A stretch of DNA of 64,000 nt from Aurantimonas aggregata (GTDB lineage Bacteria; Pseudomonadota; Alphaproteobacteria; Rhizobiales; Rhizobiaceae). The stretch covers positions 58,678 to 122,677 of the forward strand of contig NZ_JAAAMJ010000013.1 of assembly GCF_010500835.1 (NCBI RefSeq). Reading direction: 5' to 3'. Shown here one piece after another: positions 45,874 to 54,777 of this stretch. The notes beneath the pieces are model-generated. The model did not search any database. It was given only the letters and a program-made list of their open reading frames with translations, and was not told the origin of the DNA. A program made the translations under genes and the position numbers. Position 1 is the stretch's first letter; every line of letters starts with the position of its first letter.

Positions 45874-46170
45874 ATGACTGGTATGCAGCGCTCCTCGAGC
45901 GATCTCGATGTCCGTCGTCGCAAGGCGCTTTTCCGGTCCTGGCACCGGGGCACCCGCGAGATGGACCTGGTGCTCGGCCGCTTCGCCGATTCCGAGATCG
46001 ACCGCCTTACCGACGCCGAGCTCGGGGAGTACGAACATCTGATGGAAGCGATCGACCGCGACCTGTTCCAGTGGATGACCGGCGAGGTGGAAACACCCGC
46101 CGAATACGACACGCCGATCTTCCGCCGCGTTCGCGACTTCCATGGCGGCGCCTGGGAGGAGCAGGGATGA
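45874..46170 (+). CDS. sdhE: FAD assembly factor SdhE
   Basis: A 98-residue protein of the SdhE/Sdh5 family that helps attach FAD to succinate dehydrogenase flavoprotein. The diagnostic RGxxE motif is in SWHRGTREMDLVLGRF (about 22-37), followed by EIDRLTDAELGEYEHLMEAIDRDLFQWMTG. Its last four bases (ATGA) overlap the mfd start, so the two are translationally coupled. No sdh genes are in the window. Confidence 0.94.
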   Translation: MTGMQRSSSDLDVRRRKALFRSWHRGTREMDLVLGRFADSEIDRLTDAELGEYEHLMEAIDRDLFQWMTGEVETPAEYDTPIFRRVRDFHGGAWEEQG

Positions 46171-49100
46171 GCATCTCCCCGAAGCTGAAGAAGGCGCTGG
46201 AGCGCGGCGCGGGCCTCGAGATCGGCAACGTCCTCGAGGGCTACGAGGCGTTCCTGCTCGCCGATATCGCGCGGCTGCGCGGGGCCAAGAAGCCCGTCGT
46301 CTTCGTCATGCGCGACGGCAACCGGATCGGCGAGCTGGAAGACGCGCTGCGCTTCGTCGCGCCCGAGCTGCCGGTGCTGACGCTGCCGGCCTGGGACTGC
46401 CTGCCCTATGACCGTGTCGGCCCGTCTTCGGATGCGGCGGCGCGCCGGCTCTCGGCGATGGCGGCGCTCGCGGCCCTCAGGCGCGATCCGCACCGGGCGC
46501 TGATCCTGACGACCGCCAATGCGCTCCTGCAGAAGATGCCGCCGGCCAGCGTCCTCGCCGAGGAGACCATCGTCGCCAATGTCGGCGGCCGGGTGGCGAT
46601 GGAGGACATCGTCCGTACGCTGCAGCGCGGCGGTTTTGAGCGCGTTGCCACGGTGCGCGAGCGCGGCGAGTTCGCCGTGCGCGGCGGCATCCTCGACCTG
46701 TTCGCGCCCGGCGAGGAGGAGCCGGTTCGGCTCGACTTCTTCGGCGACACGCTGGAGACGATTCGCGCCTTCGACCCCGCCACCCAGCGCACGACGCGGC
46801 AGCTGCGCAATTTCGAGCTGGCGCCGGTCTCCGAGATCACGCTCCGCGAGGACACGATCAGCCGGTTCCGCACCGGCTATGTCCGGCGCTTCGGCGCGCC
46901 GATGCGCGGCGACGCACTCTATGCCTCGATCAGCGAGGGCAAGCGCTTCTCCGGCATGGAGCACTGGCTGCCGCTGTTCTACGAGCGGCTGGACACGCTC
47001 TTCGACTATTGCGACGGCTTCCCGATGGTCCTCGACCATCTGGTGGCGGAAGCGGTCGGCGAGCGCCGGACGACGATCGAGGACCACTACCAGGCCCGCA
47101 AGGAAGGCGCCGGCCAGGTCAGCGGCGAATCGGTGCCGTATCATCCGGTCGAACCGGGGGAACTGTATCTGACCGCGGACGAGATGGCGGCGGGTCTAGC
47201 GATCGCCGATCCGGTCCGGCTGTCGGCCTATCGCGTGCCGGACGCGCCGAACCTCGACGTCCACAATCTCGACATCACCCGCGGCCGCAATTTCTCGACC
47301 GAGCGCACCAGCGGCGACACCAACGTCTTCGAGGCGGCGGTGAAACATATCGGCAAGCTGCGGGCGGACGGTAAACGCGTCGTCCTGGCTGCCTGGACGG
47401 AAGGCTCGCGCGAGCGCCTCGCCCAGGTCGTCGAGGAGCACGGCCTCGAAGGGCTGAAGCCCGTCGACAGCCTGAAGAAGGTCAACGAGGCGCCGAAGAA
47501 TCTCGTTCTTGCCGCCGTTCTCGGGATCGAGTCGGGTTTCGAGACGCCGGATCTCGCGGTGGTCGGCGAACAGGACATTCTCGGCGACCGGCTGGTGCGG
47601 CGCGGCCGCAAGAAGCGCGCCTCGAACTTCATCTCCGAAGTGACCGGCCTCGACGAAGGCGACATCGTCGTCCACGTCGACCACGGTATCGGGCGCTTCG
47701 TCGGGCTCAAGACGATCGAGGCGGCGGGCGCGCCGCATGATTGCCTCGAACTGCGCTATGCCGGCGACGACCGGCTGTTCCTGCCGGTCGAGAACATCGA
47801 GCTCCTGTCGCGCTACGGCGGCGAGGGCTCCGAGGCGATGCTCGACAAGCTCGGCGGCGGCAACTGGCAGGCCCGCAAGGCCAAGCTAAAGAAGCGCCTG
47901 CTCGACATGGCGGCGGGGCTGATCCGGCTCGCCGCCGAACGCGCGACGCGCGGGGCGCCGAAGCTGCTGCCGCCGGACGGGCTCTGGGACGAGTTTGCCG
48001 CGCGCTTCCCCTACGAGGAAACCGAGGACCAGATGGCGGCGATCGACGCCGTCGTCGACGATCTGTCGCTCGGCCGCCCGATGGACAGGCTGATCTGCGG
48101 CGACGTCGGCTTCGGCAAGACCGAGGTGGCGCTGCGCGCTGCCTTCATCGCCGCGATGCACGGCCTGCAGGTCGCAATCGTCGTGCCGACGACGCTGCTC
48201 GCACGCCAGCACTTCAAGACCTTCAGCGAGCGCTTCCGCGGCCTGCCGCTCAATGTCGCGCAGGCATCCCGGCTGGTGACCACCAAGCAGCTGGCCGAGA
48301 CCAAGAAGGGCGCCGCCGACGGCACGATCGACATCGTCGTCGGCACCCATGCGCTGCTCGGCAAGGGTGTCAACTTCAAGAACCTCGGCCTGCTGGTGAT
48401 CGACGAGGAGCAGCATTTCGGCGTCAAGCACAAGGAGCGGCTGAAGGAGCTGAAATCCGACGTGCACGTCCTGACCCTGTCGGCGACGCCGATCCCGCGG
48501 ACGTTGCAGCTGGCGCTCACCGGTGTCCGCGAGCTGTCGCTAATCACCACCGCGCCGGTCGACCGGATGGCGGTGCGAACCTTCGTCAGCCCGTTCGACC
48601 CGCTGGTGGTGCGCGAGACGCTGCTGCGCGAGCGCTATCGCGGCGGGCAGAGCTTCTATGTCTGCCCGCGCCTGTCGGATCTCGCGGGGATCAAGGAATT
48701 CCTCGACCGCGAGGTGCCGGAACTGAAGGTCGCCGTCGCCCACGGCCAGATGCCGGCGGGCGAACTCGACGACGTCATGAACGCCTTCTACGAGGGCCAG
48801 TACGACGTCTTGCTCTCGACCACGATCGTGGAATCCGGTCTCGACATTCCCTCGGCCAACACGATGATCGTGCATCGCGCCGACATGTTCGGCCTGGCGC
48901 AGCTCTACCAGTTGCGCGGCCGCGTCGGCCGCTCCAAGCTGCGAGCCTATGCGCTGTTGACGATCCCCGCGAACAAGACCCCGACCAAGGGCGCCGACCG
49001 CCGCCTGAAGGTCCTGCAGTCGCTCGACACGCTCGGTGCCGGCTTCCAGCTGGCGAGCCACGATCTCGACCAGCGCGGCGCCGGCAACCTGCTCGGCGAC

Positions 49101-49673
49101 GAGCAGTCCGGCCACGTCAAGGAGGTCGGCTTCGAGCTCTACCAGCAGATGCTGGAGGAGGCGGTGGCCGAGATGAAGGGCGTCGAGAGCGAGAGCGACG
49201 GCCAGTGGTCGCCGCAGATCGCGCTCGGCACCTCGGTGATGATCCCGGAAAGCTTCGTCCCGGACCTGCAGCTGCGGATGACGCTCTATCGCCGGCTCGC
49301 CGATCTCGGCGACGCCCGGGAGATCGACGCCTTCGGCGCCGAGCTTATCGACCGTTTCGGTCCGCTACCGACCGAGGTCGACCATCTGCTCAAGGTGGTC
49401 TTCATCAAGGCGCTCTGCCGCAAGGCGAATATCGAGAAGCTCGATGCCGGGCCAAAGGGCCTCGTCGTCAGCTTCCGCGAGAAGAACTTCGCCAATCCCG
49501 GCGCGCTGGTCCGCTACATCTCGGAGCAGGGGGCCGCCGCGAAGATCCGTCCGGACCAGTCGATCGTATTGATCCGCGACTGGTCGACACCGGAGAAGCG
49601 GCTCAACGGTGCCGCGACGATCGCCACGCAGCTGGCGCGCTTCGCGGGCGAGGCGGAGAAGAAGGCCGCCTGA
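46167..49673 (+). CDS. mfd: Transcription-repair coupling factor
   Basis: A 1168-residue translocase that removes stalled RNA polymerase and recruits UvrA. The UvrB-like N-terminal part includes LPAWDCLPYDRVGPSSD; the RNA polymerase interaction domain begins near GDIVVHVDHGIGRFVGL; the RecG-like motor has motif I GDVGFGKTEVALRAA, motif II DEEQHFG, TATPIPRT-like SATPIPRTL and the TRG region; the C-terminal TRCF domain follows FGPLPTEVDHLL. The ATG at 46167 gives full length; a long in-frame extension upstream is the sdhE region in another frame. It works with the uvrA product of this window. Confidence 0.96.
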   Translation: MSISPKLKKALERGAGLEIGNVLEGYEAFLLADIARLRGAKKPVVFVMRDGNRIGELEDALRFVAPELPVLTLPAWDCLPYDRVGPSSDAAARRLSAMAALAALRRDPHRALILTTANALLQKMPPASVLAEETIVANVGGRVAMEDIVRTLQRGGFERVATVRERGEFAVRGGILDLFAPGEEEPVRLDFFGDTLETIRAFDPATQRTTRQLRNFELAPVSEITLREDTISRFRTGYVRRFGAPMRGDALYASISEGKRFSGMEHWLPLFYERLDTLFDYCDGFPMVLDHLVAEAVGERRTTIEDHYQARKEGAGQVSGESVPYHPVEPGELYLTADEMAAGLAIADPVRLSAYRVPDAPNLDVHNLDITRGRNFSTERTSGDTNVFEAAVKHIGKLRADGKRVVLAAWTEGSRERLAQVVEEHGLEGLKPVDSLKKVNEAPKNLVLAAVLGIESGFETPDLAVVGEQDILGDRLVRRGRKKRASNFISEVTGLDEGDIVVHVDHGIGRFVGLKTIEAAGAPHDCLELRYAGDDRLFLPVENIELLSRYGGEGSEAMLDKLGGGNWQARKAKLKKRLLDMAAGLIRLAAERATRGAPKLLPPDGLWDEFAARFPYEETEDQMAAIDAVVDDLSLGRPMDRLICGDVGFGKTEVALRAAFIAAMHGLQVAIVVPTTLLARQHFKTFSERFRGLPLNVAQASRLVTTKQLAETKKGAADGTIDIVVGTHALLGKGVNFKNLGLLVIDEEQHFGVKHKERLKELKSDVHVLTLSATPIPRTLQLALTGVRELSLITTAPVDRMAVRTFVSPFDPLVVRETLLRERYRGGQSFYVCPRLSDLAGIKEFLDREVPELKVAVAHGQMPAGELDDVMNAFYEGQYDVLLSTTIVESGLDIPSANTMIVHRADMFGLAQLYQLRGRVGRSKLRAYALLTIPANKTPTKGADRRLKVLQSLDTLGAGFQLASHDLDQRGAGNLLGDEQSGHVKEVGFELYQQMLEEAVAEMKGVESESDGQWSPQIALGTSVMIPESFVPDLQLRMTLYRRLADLGDAREIDAFGAELIDRFGPLPTEVDHLLKVVFIKALCRKANIEKLDAGPKGLVVSFREKNFANPGALVRYISEQGAAAKIRPDQSIVLIRDWSTPEKRLNGAATIATQLARFAGEAEKKAA

Positions 49674-49771
49674 GAGCGGCTATCCGAGGGACGGCCGCTC
49701 TGGGTTACACCTTGCGGCGCCAGCGGCGGAGGCCCATAATTTCGCCGTGCCGATGACGTTCAAGGCGGGGC

Positions 49772-50527
49772 ATGTTCTACCGCCTCGCCTTTCGAACCGG
49801 CTCGATGCCGCCCCATGTCTCCCTGCTCGGGGCAGCCCTCCTGGCCGGCGTCGCCGCCGCCACTCCGACGATTGCTCAGGAGAGCGATCCGGTCGGTATG
49901 GTGGATGCCGACCCGATCGCGCTGGGCACCATCGAGAGCCGGCTGAACGAGGCCGGGATTTGCACGCCGCTGACCTTCGACCTGCGTGTCGTGTCTGGTC
50001 TGGTAGGCATGCCGATCCCGAGCTTCATACCGATCGACACGAACCTGCGCTGGGACCAGAGTCGTCACAAGGTGGCGCGCTTCGCCTCGACGCCGGAACG
50101 GGTCCGCCTCGACTTCGAGATGGCCTGCCAGCCAAGCAGCAATGGCGCGGTTCTTGAATTCCTCGGTCTCAAGCCTGAGGCCCTGCGCCTGTCGGACACG
50201 GTCGTCTGTACCGGCGAAAGGGCTGGCGACGGCAGCCTCGCGAGTCTCGTCTGCGCGCCCGAGGGCCGCATCGGGCGGTTCCTGTCGAAGACGATCATCG
50301 GCCTCTCGGACAAGGTTGGCCGGCTCCTGCCGATGCACCTCGCCGTACCGGTCAGCGAGGTCGTCGCGCCCTTTGGGCCGGTGCGGCCCCCGCAGGTGCC
50401 CGAGGTAGAAGGGCCGCCGTTGACGGTTGTGCCGTCCGTCGACACGCCCTCCACTGATCCCGCGGGGGCAAATCCCGCGGCCGCCTCAGTCGATTCGGAC
50501 GGAGGCCCGTCCGCGCCGACTGACTGA
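49772..50527 (+). CDS. Secreted protein of unknown function
   Basis: A 251-residue protein with a long signal peptide (hydrophobic core SLLGAALLAGVAAATPTIAQ, cleavage near 36). A globular part with three conserved-looking cysteines (CTPLTF, ACQPSS, VVCTGE/LVCAPE) is followed by a Pro/Ser/Ala-rich tail of about 50 residues. I recognise no domain. It stands alone between mfd and a convergent solute-binding protein gene, and is probably periplasmic or outer-membrane associated. Confidence 0.7.
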   Translation: MFYRLAFRTGSMPPHVSLLGAALLAGVAAATPTIAQESDPVGMVDADPIALGTIESRLNEAGICTPLTFDLRVVSGLVGMPIPSFIPIDTNLRWDQSRHKVARFASTPERVRLDFEMACQPSSNGAVLEFLGLKPEALRLSDTVVCTGERAGDGSLASLVCAPEGRIGRFLSKTIIGLSDKVGRLLPMHLAVPVSEVVAPFGPVRPPQVPEVEGPPLTVVPSVDTPSTDPAGANPAAASVDSDGGPSAPTD

Positions 50528-50548
50528 TGCTGCGGCCGCGGCTTGCGG

Positions 50549-52399
50549 TCAGTTCACGCTGGCGGGCTCATGCCAGAAGGCCGGCAGCTGGTAGCCGTAA
50601 AGCGGCGTCATCGACGGCCGGCCGATGAACTTCCATCGCGCCAGCCACTGTTCGGGCAGATGGAACAGCGGCACGACATAGGCGCCGGATATCAGTACCC
50701 GGTCATAGGCGCGTACCGCCGTGACGAACGCTTCGCGCGATCGGGCCGTGACGATGTCGTCGATCAGGGCGTCGAGCGCCGGGTCGGCGACGCCGGCGAA
50801 GTTGAACGAGCCGTTGGCGTCGCGCGAGATCGAGCCCCAGCGATAGACCTGCTCGGCGCCCGGCGACAGCGATGCCGTATAGCTCGCGATGATCATGTCG
50901 TAGTCGAAATCCGAACGCCGGGCCTGGTACTGGGCGTCGTCGACCTGCCGCACCGTGGCGTTGACGCCGACGCGGTCGAGCGTGCGCTTGAAGGCGAGGC
51001 CCATCCGCTGCTGCTCGGGCGACTGCACGAGGATCTCGAAGGCGAGCGGCTCCCCGTCGGGCCCGACCATCGAGCGGCCTTGGAAGCTGTAGCCGGCCTC
51101 CTGGAGCGCTTTTACCGCCGCTTGCAGGACCGTTCGGTCGCTGCCGCTGCCGTCGCTAACCGTCGGCGCATAGGTGCCGTCAAGCACCGCCGGATCGACG
51201 TCGGCGTCGATCTTAGCCAGCAGCGCCTTCTCCTCGTCCGAGGCCGGAATCCCGAAGCTGGAGAGTTCGGAGTTCTGGAAGAAGCTCGCCGTGCGGTCGT
51301 AGGCTCCGTAATAGAGATTGCGATTGGCCCATTCGAAATCGAACAACTGCGACAGCGCCTTGCGTACCGCCCGGTCCTCGAAGATCGGCCGGCGGGTGTT
51401 GAAGACGAAGCCGAGCATGGTCGCAGGCGCGCCCGAGGTGAAAGTCTCGAGGATGACGTCGCCCTTGGTCACGGCCGGAAAGTCGAATGCCGTCCGCCAG
51501 TGGTTCGGGTCGCCTTCCGGATAGACGTAGGAAAGCCCCTTCTTGAACGCCTCGAACTGGGCGTTGGAGTCCCGGTAATATTCGATGGTGATCGTGTCGT
51601 AATTGTCGAAGCCGCGCTTTACCGCGAGGTCCTTGCCCCAGTAGTCCGGGTTCTTCTCATAGGTGATCCGCTGGCCGGCCTCGACGCGGCCGATGCGGTA
51701 GGGACCCGACCCGATCACCGGCTGCAGCGTCGTCTGCTCGAACGTGTCGCGGTCGAAGGCGTGCTCGGGCAGCACCGGCAGGCCAGAGATCAGCAGCGGC
51801 GTCTCGCGATCGGCCGTATCGTCGAAGGTGAAGCGGACGCCGTGTTCGCCGACCTTCTCGATCGTCGTCGCCGGCCGTAGCCAGTTGGCATACATCGGGC
51901 GGCCGTGCTCGCGCAGCATCTCGACCGTGAACAGCACGTCCTCCGGCCGCACCGGCTCGCCGTCCGAGAAGGTCGCCTTGGGATTGAGCTGGAACTCGAC
52001 GAAGCTGCGCTCGTCGTCGGTCTCGACCGTCTCGGCCAGCATCCCGTACATCGTGAAGGGCTCGTCGGCGGAGCGCTGCATCAGCGGCTCGAAGACGAGA
52101 TTGCCGAACTCCTTGTCGAACCAGATGCCGCGCGCCGTCGTCATCGCGCCGCGGACGATCACGGGGTTGAGATTGTCGAACGTCCCGAAGACGCCGTAGC
52201 GCATCGTTCCGCCTTGCGGCGCATCCGGCTGGACATAGGGGAAGTGGTCGAAATCGGCGGGCAGGGCGGGCTCGCCCTGCATCGCAAGTGCGTGCATCGG
52301 CTCGGCGGCTACAAGCCCGGACGGCATTGCCAGCATGGTGGCGAAAAGCAGCGGGAGAAGACGAGAATAGGCTCGCCCGGTGATCGGGAATAGCTGCAT
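50549..52399 (-). CDS. Peptide ABC transporter substrate-binding protein (YejA-like)
   Basis: A 616-residue extracytoplasmic solute-binding protein of family 5. A signal peptide precedes AAEPMHALAMQGEPALPADFDHFPYVQPDAPQGG, a start typical of YejA proteins, which bind oligopeptides or microcin C. Further landmarks are LVFEPLMQRSADEPF, VFNTRRPIFEDRAVRKAL and DFDYDMIIASYTASLSPGAEQ. I chose the ATG at 52399 because it begins the signal peptide; the open frame extends upstream without one. No permease or ATPase genes lie next to it, so its transporter must be encoded elsewhere. Confidence 0.9.
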   Translation of the reverse strand: MQLFPITGRAYSRLLPLLFATMLAMPSGLVAAEPMHALAMQGEPALPADFDHFPYVQPDAPQGGTMRYGVFGTFDNLNPVIVRGAMTTARGIWFDKEFGNLVFEPLMQRSADEPFTMYGMLAETVETDDERSFVEFQLNPKATFSDGEPVRPEDVLFTVEMLREHGRPMYANWLRPATTIEKVGEHGVRFTFDDTADRETPLLISGLPVLPEHAFDRDTFEQTTLQPVIGSGPYRIGRVEAGQRITYEKNPDYWGKDLAVKRGFDNYDTITIEYYRDSNAQFEAFKKGLSYVYPEGDPNHWRTAFDFPAVTKGDVILETFTSGAPATMLGFVFNTRRPIFEDRAVRKALSQLFDFEWANRNLYYGAYDRTASFFQNSELSSFGIPASDEEKALLAKIDADVDPAVLDGTYAPTVSDGSGSDRTVLQAAVKALQEAGYSFQGRSMVGPDGEPLAFEILVQSPEQQRMGLAFKRTLDRVGVNATVRQVDDAQYQARRSDFDYDMIIASYTASLSPGAEQVYRWGSISRDANGSFNFAGVADPALDALIDDIVTARSREAFVTAVRAYDRVLISGAYVVPLFHLPEQWLARWKFIGRPSMTPLYGYQLPAFWHEPASVN

Positions 52400-52587
52400 G
52401 CTGCTGGTCGTCTCCGCGGTTTCGTCTGATCGCGATTCTACCCGCAAACCCTTGTCTTGCCTACCGCCTTGGGTCAGTCTGGGGGCAGGTTCGGAGCCTT
52501 CAAACGGCCTTATTTGCGCATGACGTCGAGGCTCGCTAAGGAACGCACGATTTCCATTCCGATTCACGCCGAGAGGGTCTGACTCCT

Positions 52588-53268
52588 GTGACGCACCGTC
52601 TGATCAACGCTTCCACCTCGATGCTCGCTGCTGCGCTCGTCGGCCTCGCGACATTCGGCTTCAGCGTTTCCGGCGCGAGTGCCCAGGGCGCCCCGGCCGG
52701 GCAGCCCGCCGCACAGCCGAGTGGCGAACCTGTCCCCGCGGAATGGTTCAAGGTCTGCTCGAACCAGGGCGAGAACGAGATCTGCAATACCCAGTACACG
52801 ATGGTCGCCGACACCCGGCAGCTGATCACGGCGGTCAACCTGATCAACGTCAAGGGCGCCGTGAACCAGCAGGTGATCCAGGCCGTCGTACCCACGGGTC
52901 GGGTGATCCCTGCCGGGGTCCAGCTGAAGATCGACACCAATGCGCCGGTCACGCTGAACTACTCGGTCTGTTTCCCCGACCGCTGCATCGCCGAGGCAGA
53001 GCTCACCGACGCGCTGGTCGCCTCGATGAAGGCTGGCGGTCAGCTGACGGTGACCTCGATCAACTTCCAGCGTCAGGCCAATCCGATCCCGATCACCCTT
53101 TCCGGCTTCACTGGCGCCTATGACGGCCCGCCGACGGCCCAGCCCGAGCTGGCGCAGCGCCAGCAGGAGCTGAACGAGGCCCTGCAGAAGCAGGCCGAGG
53201 AACGTCGGAAGAAGTTCGAGGATGCGCAGAACGCCGCCAAGGCAGCACCCGAGACGCCTGCGCAGTAA
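52588..53268 (+). CDS. Invasion-associated locus B family protein
   Basis: A 226-residue IalB-family protein with a signal peptide (hydrophobic core SMLAAALVGLATFGFSVSGASAQ). The IalB domain has the four-cysteine pattern KVCSNQGENEICNTQY and YSVCFPDRCIAEAEL and the stretch SINFQRQANPIPITLSGF. The tail is charged and helical (QRQQELNEALQKQAEERRKKFEDAQ). In Bartonella a homolog aids erythrocyte entry, but the family is common in free-living Hyphomicrobiales. It starts with GTG at 52588 and ends at a strong terminator. Confidence 0.9.
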   Translation: MTHRLINASTSMLAAALVGLATFGFSVSGASAQGAPAGQPAAQPSGEPVPAEWFKVCSNQGENEICNTQYTMVADTRQLITAVNLINVKGAVNQQVIQAVVPTGRVIPAGVQLKIDTNAPVTLNYSVCFPDRCIAEAELTDALVASMKAGGQLTVTSINFQRQANPIPITLSGFTGAYDGPPTAQPELAQRQQELNEALQKQAEERRKKFEDAQNAAKAAPETPAQ

Positions 53269-53304
53269 CAATCTGCGGCCCGGCGACGGTACAACCCAAG
53301 ATCG

Positions 53305-53328
53305 GAACGGCGGCGAAAGCCGCCGTTC
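53305..53328 (+). terminator. Hairpin terminator after ialB-type gene
   Basis: A perfect 10-bp stem, 53305-53314 with 53319-53328, with a GAAA tetraloop, between convergent ialB and hspQ genes. The short T-run after it is weak. Confidence 0.78.
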
Positions 53329-53366
53329 GCATTTCAAGGCACAGGTCGTCGCGATCGCGGCCGCAG

Positions 53367-53690
53367 TCAGTTGCGATGGGCGCCCTTGAGCCGGTAGGCG
53401 CCGTCGACCGGACCGTCGAACAGTTCGCCTACCTGCGGGTGGCGGATCGGCTCGCGACTGTCGTCGGGCACGAGGTTCTGCTCGGAGACATAGGCAACGT
53501 ATTCGCTCTCGGCGTTTTCCGCGAGCAGGTGGTAGAACGGCTGTTCCTTGCGCGGTCGCACGTCTTCCGGGATGGCCTGGTACCATTCCTCGGTGTTGCC
53601 GAATTCCGGATCGACGTCGAAGATCACGCCGCGAAACGGATACATCCGGTGCCGGACGACCTGGCCGATATAGAAGCGGGCGGTTTGCAT
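53367..53690 (-). CDS. hspQ: Heat shock protein HspQ (hemimethylated-DNA-binding family)
   Basis: A 107-residue protein of the YccV/HspQ family. Diagnostic are ARFYIGQVVRHRMYPFRGVIFDVDPEF, NTEEWY, QPFYHLLAENAESEYVAYVSEQNL and a C-terminal HPQVGELF. In enterobacteria HspQ influences Lon proteolysis. I chose the ATG at 53690, preceded by AGGAG; the open frame extends 30 bases further without similarity. Confidence 0.9.
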   Translation of the reverse strand: MQTARFYIGQVVRHRMYPFRGVIFDVDPEFGNTEEWYQAIPEDVRPRKEQPFYHLLAENAESEYVAYVSEQNLVPDDSREPIRHPQVGELFDGPVDGAYRLKGAHRN

Positions 53691-53814
53691 CGCTCTCCTG
53701 ACTCCCTTAAGCGACGGCAACTAGCCAATCCGGCAGCGGCAAAGCAAGCGCGCCGTCGTCGCATCCGTCGAAGCCCATCGCCATGAATCCCCCAAGCCAC
53801 TCCGGGCTGCCTGC

Positions 53815-54777
53815 TTGATCGCCATTGTCGGGCTGATCTCGCCGTTCTTCGGGCTCATCGCGCTCGGCTTCGGGGCCGGCCGGATCGTCCGGCACCCGGT
53901 CGACGGGCTGGCCTGGCTCAATGTCTTCATCATCTACATCGCCCTTCCGGCGCTGTTCTTCCAGCTCCTGGCGAAGACTCCCGTCGAAAAACTGGCGAGC
54001 CCTGCGTTCGTCACGGCGACGACCCTCGCGACATTCGTGATCTTCGCCCTTGGTTTCGCCCTGGCAATGGCTCGCAGCCGCGGCGACATTCCGGCAGCGA
54101 CGGTGCAGGGCCTGGCCAGCGCCTACGGCAATATCGGCTACATGGGACCGGGGTTGGCCCTCGTCGCCATCGGGCCGGAAGCGGCCGTGCCGGTAGCGCT
54201 GATCTTCTGCTTCGACAACACGCTGCATTTCGTCATGGCGCCGCTGATGATGGCGCTCGGCGGCGACCGCCGCGGCACGGCGCTGCAGATCGCCGGCGGT
54301 GTCCTCCTGCGGATATTCACGCATCCCTTCATCATCGCCACGATCGTCGGCGTGACCGCGGCGATCTTCCATGTCGTCCTGCCGGACCCCGTCGACCGCT
54401 TCCTGCAGCTGCTGGCCAACGCGGCGGCGCCCTGCGCGCTCTTCGCGATGGGCGTGACGCTGGCGCTCCGTCCGCTGAAGCGCGTACCGCCGGAACTGTC
54501 GTTCATCGTCCCACTGAAGCTGGTGGCGCACCCAATCGCCGTGTGGCTTATGCTGGGCGCGTTCGGCAGCTTCGACCCGATCTGGGTGCAAAGCGCGATG
54601 CTGCTCGCCAGCCTGCCGACTGCCACCAACGTCTTCGTGATCGCCCAGCAGTACGGCGTCTGGGTCGAGCGGGCGTCCGCCAGCGTCCTTGTCACCACCG
54701 TCCTGTCCGTCGGGACGGTGACGCTGCTGCTCTACCTGATCGCCTCAGGGGCGGTCCCGGCCGACCCGTTCCCGTAG
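53815..54777 (+). CDS. AEC-family transporter
   Basis: A 320-residue membrane protein of the auxin efflux carrier family with about ten membrane segments in two halves. Visible are FFGLIALGFGAGRI, LNVFIIYIALPALFFQLLAKTP in the first half, GLASAYGNIGYMGPGLAL, and the second-half repeat NAAAPCALFAMGVTLALR with the conserved P in LPTATNVFVIAQQYG. Bacterial members export or import small organic acids; the substrate is unknown. The TTG at 53815 is the best start; the nearby ATG at 53783 is in another frame. Its 3' end overlaps the convergent monooxygenase gene by 33 bases. Confidence 0.9.
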   Translation: MIAIVGLISPFFGLIALGFGAGRIVRHPVDGLAWLNVFIIYIALPALFFQLLAKTPVEKLASPAFVTATTLATFVIFALGFALAMARSRGDIPAATVQGLASAYGNIGYMGPGLALVAIGPEAAVPVALIFCFDNTLHFVMAPLMMALGGDRRGTALQIAGGVLLRIFTHPFIIATIVGVTAAIFHVVLPDPVDRFLQLLANAAAPCALFAMGVTLALRPLKRVPPELSFIVPLKLVAHPIAVWLMLGAFGSFDPIWVQSAMLLASLPTATNVFVIAQQYGVWVERASASVLVTTVLSVGTVTLLLYLIASGAVPADPFP

